A stretch of 12,366 bases of DNA from Fragilaria radians. Its lineage: Eukaryota; Bacillariophyta; Fragilariophyceae; Fragilariales; Fragilariaceae. The position numbers were made by a program, and so were the translations under genes. Numbering within the stretch: the first letter of the stretch is position 1; each line of letters opens with the position of its first letter. The notes beneath the pieces were generated by a model, which saw only the letters and a list, made by a program, of their open reading frames with translations, made no database searches and was not told the origin of the DNA. Location of the stretch: positions 21,104 to 33,469 of the forward strand of contig CAAAJI010000695.1 of assembly GCA_900642245.1 (NCBI GenBank), given 5' to 3'. This document shows positions 8,454 to 12,366 of this stretch, piece by piece.

Positions 8454-9788
8454 TCAAGGAATCATTTTGTGTTCATCAAAGACTGACAACCCTGAATCTA
8501 TGTTACTGTAACATTTGCAATCATGTACACAATTGGCGACACACGGAAATTTCGCAAAAGCACACACTTGTTGATACATTTCAGATTCCATATCATCCTT
8601 TTGGTTCTTGGTAGTTACCTTTGCTACATTGACCTTGTTTGGGTTCCACAGATGGTCTTGAGTCAGTTCAATTGTTCTGCAATTCTCAATTTCCCATCTT
8701 GTTGGTACTCGTGATTGGAAAAACACCGTTGTTCCTTTCATCTCAAAGGGTATTTCAATGTCTTTGGTGGTGATGCCAAAGAAACGGTCCTTATCAGTAG
8801 GATCATCCAAGACAACTAGGCCATAATGTCGAATTTGGTTAGAGTTGATAAGACTCACATTCAATTTTGTACCATACCATAGAACCTGATTGAATCTCAA
8901 TATTACTGTTGTTCCTGCATCGTTCGTAAAAGCCGTGGACGCATTAACAATTGGCACATCATGCATCCGTTTATACTCATTAGAGAAGGGAGCCACATCA
9001 CAATATGCACCTATTAGTTCATCAACTTGAAAGTTTGGGCCTGCAACGCATGTATCCGCATGTGTATCTAGTTCGCAATTGGCAATTGTCCCAGGTGTGC
9101 CAGATTTCTCTGTTGCAACAGCATTGATTCCCCGGTGTCAATTGATGGAGTGAAGAGTGGAAATCCCATGCTGCCGCAACGCCTGGGAAATTGACTCAGA
9201 CGTTGAGGGTAGTAGTCAGTCGCGACGAAGTCCAAAACGACCGCCACTGCGGCCGCCATGATAAGACGTCGTTGATGTTGTAGTTGGGGTGGAGATGGTG
9301 GAAGTGGAACCGCGGTACTCGACGATGTCAGTAGTGTTAGTATTGGCAGCAGCAATAGCACGTGGTTCATTGTCACCTTGACGCTCACTATAGTGACCAC
9401 TGCTGAAGCTGCGGCCACTTGCACGGTTGCCACCCCGGCCTCGATCGCCTCATCCAGTACGGCCACTGAGGAATTCTTGACGTTGGTAGACATACATGTG
9501 ACCACCAACTTATCTCAATTTGTCCCATTAATCAGAAGTATAGTTGCGGGTGACATCCGTGACATCAACATCGTTCATCGTTACCCTGTGTTGTCTGTTT
9601 CCACTGGTGCCGCGGCCATTGGAGTGTCGGCTCCTACTACGACCATGACCTGTCCGTCCTCGGCCTTGGTTTGTATGTACCGCACCAATATTGCGCTTGT
9701 TCCTCACAGGCTCGATGTTTGCAAAGCGAGTTGATATGGTGCGAGAAAGCGTAAGGCTTGCCCCATTGAAGTCATTGAGGTATCGGTC
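8454..9788 (-). pseudogene. Outer element RG-rich Gag tail and protease (broken)
   Basis: This is the same frame as the upstream gag, read through its TGA. The first part (about 9090-9788) is basic and Gly/Arg-rich: QGRGRTGHGRSRSRHSNGRG, GDRGRGGNRASGRS, HGGRSGGRFGLRRD. It has no cysteine, hence no CCHC zinc knuckle. It holds in-frame stops at 9528-9530 (TAA), 9510-9512 (TAA), 9450-9452, 9216-9218 and 9138-9140 (all TGA). The protease part (8457-9080) begins CELDTHADTCVAGPNF, followed by IVNASTAFTNDAGTT, NQVLWYGTKLNVSLINSNQI and RHYGLVVLDD, a pattern I recognise from this copia lineage, and ends at TGA 8454-8456. An intact copy would cleave the Gag-Pol polyprotein. Confidence 0.85.
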
Positions 9789-10748
9789 TCAAATGATGCC
9801 CAATGTTGTCTGCACCTGGACATTGTCATTCTTGATACTCTTTAGCAATTGCTGTACCTTCTGGGCTTCGTATAGTGGCTGTCCCACATCTTCAAGTTCC
9901 TTGAGGGCTTCACTTATCCGCATCAAGAATTTCTCAAAGGAGAAGGAGGCTTCATTCTTCCAAAACAGTGTTTCCAAGTTTGCAGTGGCAGATGCAGCCC
10001 GGCGCATATCCTGTGCTTCACCAACGTAGTGTTCACGGAGTAACAAATGAGTGCTTCGACCATCGCCATCATTCACCTTCTCAAACCATGTCGCACCCTC
10101 TGTTTTTGTAAGTAAATCTTTAAACAAATGATAAACCTGCCTGTTGTCATTGCAAAACTGCATAGTATCAAAGGACGCCACCCACTTCTGTCTCATATAC
10201 TTGTCAGGAGCGTCATTGGGGTCTGCTTTGACAGGTCGAATCACATAGCTCAAGGGTACCCCTGCCTTGCCAGTTTGGGAATCGAGATAGTTCTCCACTT
10301 TCTTGATCGAGTTCTTGTAATCGGTAGCCAAGAAGGCATCCGGGTAATACAATTTGGAGTCAGCATCCTTCTTCCCAGGGGCGGCATTAATCTCCATGAT
10401 GAGCTCCGCAATCAGGTTTTTATTCAAGAGACATAAGTCACATTCAGCTCCTTCACGAATCCTCTTGCAAACCCAATGAGTAATCGCCTTGAGGGTCTTA
10501 GTTCTCTGGAGTCCCATTTGAACACGTGACCCAACAGGAGTCCTCTTAGAGTTCCTATCCACCATGTTTTTGAGTTTGCTATCTGTGTAATTTGCAAGAT
10601 CCTTGACACTCTCAATCCCTTCAAACTCAATAAGACGCATCTGGGAAGGGATATCCCTTAACCTGCACACATGAAAGACATAATGAATGCACTGGTGCTC
10701 AAGACCAGGGAACATATCGTCAAGGTTGAGCATGACAGGAATATCCAT
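9789..10748 (-). pseudogene. Outer element Gag, N-terminal part
   Basis: This is an open stretch of 319 codons from the ATG at 10746-10748 to TGA 9789-9791. I chose this ATG because a TGA lies in frame a few codons upstream and no other ATG intervenes. The product looks mostly helical and charged, with MRLIEFEGIESVKDLANYTD, DAPDKYMRQKWVASFDTM and ETLFWKNEASFSFEKFLMRI, consistent with a capsid-type Gag. I cannot name individual domains. The frame runs on without a shift into the RG-rich tail and protease, so the TGA is probably a mutation in a once continuous gag-pol. Position and linkage support the Gag assignment more than any single motif does. Confidence 0.75.
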
Positions 10749-10784
10749 GTCTGTGGTCAATCAACTAACAAGTGAGTCACAAAC

Positions 10785-11018
10785 TCATAGTGTGTGTGTT
10801 CTCCGCCGGCAACCACTACATTGAGTGGTTGTGACCATGGGCGTCACGGCCGGATGGTCGGTGATCAACCTTCCATCTATTCCTTGCTCTCGTTGTCTGC
10901 ACAGCAGAAGCGCACAATCCATCGGTGGACAAGACATCCCCATGATGGTGGCCAGCCTAAATGTCTCATAAGTCACACCGTGGCACCCTCTCTTCTCACA
11001 CTTGAGGGGTGGCAGCAT
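10785..11018 (-). CDS. Small leader ORF upstream of outer gag, unknown
   Basis: This is a 77-codon ATG-initiated frame that stops 36 bases before the gag ATG. The product is Cys-rich for its size, with KCEKRGC near the start, SCPPMDCALLLC in the middle and QCSGCRRR near the end. I do not recognise it. It could be a translated upstream ORF that limits gag translation, a remnant of a longer Gag N-terminus, or a chance frame. Other leader frames also contain ORFs of similar length on the opposite strand, so chance is a real possibility. Confidence 0.25.
   Translation of the reverse strand: MLPPLKCEKRGCHGVTYETFRLATIMGMSCPPMDCALLLCRQREQGIDGRLITDHPAVTPMVTTTQCSGCRRRTHTL
10810..10831 (-). other. Perfect 8-bp stem-loop in the outer leader RNA
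   Basis: The arms are CAACCACT and AGTGGTTG around a six-base loop, in the leader just upstream of gag. This is a plausible dimerisation or packaging element by position, but no function can be shown from sequence. Confidence 0.45.
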
Positions 11019-11070
11019 TTCGCTGTTTTCTTTCGTTCTCCACTTGCATTATGCTATGGGTCTGATAAAT

Positions 11071-11271
11071 CAAATGATTGTGATCAATACAATACTTACT
11101 ACGCTACGAATAAGAAGAAAGGATAATAAAGGAAGAAGGAGTAACAATCAAAATTGTAAGGCTAGGAGTTAGGAATTCCAGGCATGATTCCGAATCGGAC
11201 AGATGGTGACATTGCCTGTTGTGTCATACCACTATAACCGTATACTAGTGCACATTAGCCAGTATTAAACA
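11071..11271 (-). repeat. 5' LTR of the outer element
   Basis: This is a direct repeat of 7-207 with three mismatches, all at CpG sites that are intact in this copy (11103, 11107 and 11191). It precedes the leader and gag on the minus strand. In element sense it starts TGTTTAATACTGG and contains a pyrimidine-rich run (TTACTCCTTCTTCC and following). Confidence 0.93.
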
Positions 11272-11527
11272 AAACTCTTTGTTACGGCTTTTTAGGACTT
11301 GTACGTGTCCCAGGCTATAAAAATAACCCAATCAATATTTCAACGGTCAGCTCACCAGGCTCCGGCTTATGCTTTCACGAGGGATTTGAGGTTTACTCCT
11401 CCAATCTGCGACTACTCCCGTAGCCCTTCAACGTGGGATTTATACAGTTTTCTTCTGCCTCTCAGCTGGGAGCGTCAAAGAGGAAATGCGTTCAAATTCT
11501 CGGTTTATGCTCGGATGGGGAGAGCCA

Positions 11528-11617
11528 AGTTTTAAGGAGTTTCTTGCTTCTCCCGCAATGCGTTTTAAGGTAAGTTTTTAGGAGTTTCTTGCTTCTCCCG
11601 CAGTGATGCGTTTGGTT
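11528..11617. repeat. Imperfect 45-bp tandem duplication
   Basis: Two adjacent units, 11528-11572 and 11573-11617, share an exact 23-base core at 11535-11557 and 11580-11602 (it begins AGGAGTTTCTTGC and ends TCCCGCA). They then both continue with ATGCGTTT after a small length difference. The unit length is a multiple of three, but the second copy gains a stop in the frame that is open in the first. Confidence 0.85.
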
Positions 11618-11810
11618 AAAAGCTAATCAAGCCTTGCGTCGGTCGTGCGAAATTGTCACTGGCTTGCTATTTTTCTGTAGCTATGCCGCTACGATTTTTT
11701 AGACTTTTCTTGTCTTGTTTTATATAGTTGTCTCTCTGATGTGTTAGCTTAGTGTTAGGACCTTTTTAGCAATCAAGCAGAAAAGGATTTTTTCAAAAAA
11801 TGACAAGGAA

Positions 11811-11824
11811 CACACACACACACA
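11811..11824. repeat. (CA)7 microsatellite
   Basis: Seven CA units in a row, in non-coding flank. Confidence 0.9.
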
Positions 11825-11870
11825 AGTGTTGATGCAACCAATATGAGCAAACAAACAAAACACAAGTGCT

Positions 11871-11894
11871 TTACCTTTGTAGTTACCTTTGTAG
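11871..11894. repeat. 12-bp perfect tandem repeat, two units
   Basis: TTACCTTTGTAG occurs twice head to tail. Confidence 0.9.
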
Positions 11895-12123
11895 CTGAGG
11901 GAGTCTGGATCCTGATAAACTGGAAAGATAAATTTGTTCAAAAGTAAAATTATACTATAAATTACTATTTTGTGTAAATTGTGAGCTTTATAAATTAGTT
12001 TGCTAAAATCTAATCTTGTGAACATTGTGTACCTTTTATGTTCAAAATATACTGTAATATTCTTGTACGTAAGAAGTACAAAAGATATTCCATTCGGCTT
12101 TAAAAGATAGGCCTAGAAATTAC

Positions 12124-12143
12124 GAATCGTGATTCAATGAATC
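12124..12143. repeat. Overlapping small inverted repeats (GAATC/GATTC)
   Basis: GAATC, GATTC and GAATC alternate within 20 bases, giving two overlapping near-palindromes, and GAATC recurs at 12179-12183. The arms are only five to six bases. Confidence 0.5.
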
Positions 12144-12157
12144 TTTGATGTTCCCAC

Positions 12158-12250
12158 TGTTGAAATTGCGGTAAATACGAATCACTCAAAGTATTGTACA
12201 CAACTAATCTAATCTCGGATCTCAATCAACCTCTTCTGCTACTAAATTTG
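12158..12250. repeat. Possible decayed LTR fragment related to the inner element
   Basis: TGTTGAAA at 12158 resembles the plus-strand LTR edge TGCTGAAA of the inner element. Further in, 12202-12217 is a 16-base exact match to 3697-3712 in the inner LTR (AACTAATCTAATCTCG), followed by a similar CTTCTGCTACTA stretch. No second boundary or target duplication is visible, so this is tentative. Confidence 0.25.
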
Positions 12251-12366
12251 CAGCAACCGATTGCATTGATACCAAGTCATGGCATTTGCTTCCTTCATCA
12301 GGGCTCTTAAAACACGGAATGCATCTCCGTATAGAGACTCTTTGTGTGTGATCTTTACTTCTACAT

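Larger units (their letters stand above)
10761..11070 (-). other. Outer element leader between 5' LTR and gag
   Basis: About 310 bases lie between the 5' LTR and the gag ATG, the usual place for the primer-binding site and RNA packaging and dimerisation signals. It contains a perfect stem-loop at 10810-10831 and a 77-codon open frame (10785-11018). No canonical primer site starting with TGG adjoins the LTR. The complementary strand next to the LTR reads GGGTCTGATAA (11058-11068), which resembles an anticodon stem-loop half. Confidence 0.6.
7..11271 (-). mobile_element. Outer Ty1/copia-type LTR retrotransposon, degenerate, with a nested insertion
   Basis: The element is bounded by two direct repeats of about 200 bp at 7-207 and 11071-11271. 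Its coding order on the minus strand is Gag, protease, integrase, reverse transcriptase, RNase H; integrase before RT is the copia order. Subtracting the inner element and one target-site copy (4731 bp) leaves about 6.5 kb. The Pol matches a copia lineage I know from diatoms and some fungi, with signatures such as DTHADTC, SITYSSVVSRDSVR, YVDD and VFCDNQGV. Coding capacity is destroyed by ten in-frame stops and at least five frameshifts, so it could move only if helped in trans. The outer ends are not fully settled: AAAAC occurs at 2-6 and at 11271-11275 and could be a 5-bp target duplication, but TG...CA ends would instead put the LTR edges at 11-207 and 11075-11271. Confidence 0.93.
11272..12366. 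other. Right flank, no gene assigned
   Basis: This is about 1.1 kb of AT-rich sequence outside the outer element. Open frames are short and overlapping, and none resembles a family I know. A textbook splice donor (AAG/GTAAGT at about 11567-11575) and a pyrimidine-rich acceptor-like TTTTTCTGTAG (ending about 11681) are present, but the reading frames around them do not make a convincing spliced gene. The last 125-145 bases are open on the minus strand in two frames and on the plus strand from an ATG at 12279, so a gene might begin or end at the window edge. I cannot tell which frame, if any, is real. Confidence 0.6.

Noticed and set aside
9378..9734. 118-codon plus-strand frame over the RG-rich Gag tail, and the 146-codon minus-strand frame 9068-9508
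   Set aside because: Both are alternative frames of the low-complexity RG-rich region. The frame in phase with gag and protease gives the recognisable RG clusters and the DTHADTC motif.
326..10760. TGA as a sense codon (altered genetic code), suggested by many in-frame TGA codons
   Set aside because: TGA ends both the outer RNase H (326-328) and the inner pol (3853-3855), TAA stops also interrupt the outer gene, and frameshifts show ordinary decay.
10794..11126. 110-codon plus-strand frame in the outer leader
   Set aside because: It runs across the LTR edge, against the direction of the element, with no recognisable motif.
7..11271. CRISPR array or prokaryotic mobile element suggested by the direct repeats
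   Set aside because: The repeats are two pairs of 200-bp LTRs with TG...CA ends (clear for the inner pair) flanking copia gag-pol; there are no short regularly spaced repeats.
11272..11700. tRNA or other small RNA gene in the right flank
   Set aside because: No B-box-like GGTTCGA-type sequence or cloverleaf could be found by eye.
11744..12025. 93-codon minus-strand frame with hydrophobic segments
   Set aside because: It is translated AT-rich sequence running through the (CA)7 repeat (giving CVCVC) and the 12-bp tandem repeat; nothing suggests a gene.
12222..12366. Partial gene at the right edge (two minus-strand frames, or a plus-strand frame from ATG 12279)
   Set aside because: Three frames are open over only 88 to 145 bases and none is recognisable, so no frame can be preferred.

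Overview
The window is almost entirely two nested Ty1/copia-type LTR retrotransposons, both on the minus strand, followed by about 1.1 kb of flank with no gene I can assign. The Gag and Pol types resemble those of the copia elements abundant in diatom genomes (the CoDi-type elements), so a diatom or related stramenopile nuclear genome is the best guess. That is inference from family resemblance; no host gene confirms it.

Outer element (about 7-11271, roughly 6.5 kb once the insertion is removed). Its 5' LTR is on the right (11071-11271) and its 3' LTR on the left (7-207). Reading leftwards it holds a 300-base leader, a gag, an Arg/Gly-rich tail, a protease, integrase, a long post-integrase region with a chromodomain-like module, reverse transcriptase and RNase H. 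It is a pseudogene: I count ten in-frame stops, at least five frameshifts, and the insertion of the second element. The two LTRs still differ at only three positions.

Inner element (3625-8350, 4726 bp). It has two 200-bp LTRs differing at one base, TG...CA ends, a perfect 5-bp target duplication CAATT (3620-3624 and 8351-8355), and a polypurine tract abutting the 3' LTR. It carries one long gag-pol frame with two CCHC zinc knuckles, protease motif, integrase, RT and RNase H. The only visible coding defect is one in-frame TGA inside the protease. It inserted recently into the integrase N-terminal region of the outer element, in the same orientation.

Right flank (11272-12366). It is AT-rich and contains a 45-bp imperfect tandem duplication, a (CA)7 run, a 12-bp tandem repeat, a cluster of small inverted repeats, and a stretch sharing a 16-bp exact match with the inner LTR that could be a decayed LTR. 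No RNA gene, CRISPR array or bacterial-type feature was seen. I did not find a new biological system. The points most worth following are the chromodomain-like module in a copia element, the RG-rich Gag tail in place of zinc knuckles, the non-canonical primer-binding sites, and the contrast between a heavily broken coding region and nearly identical LTRs.
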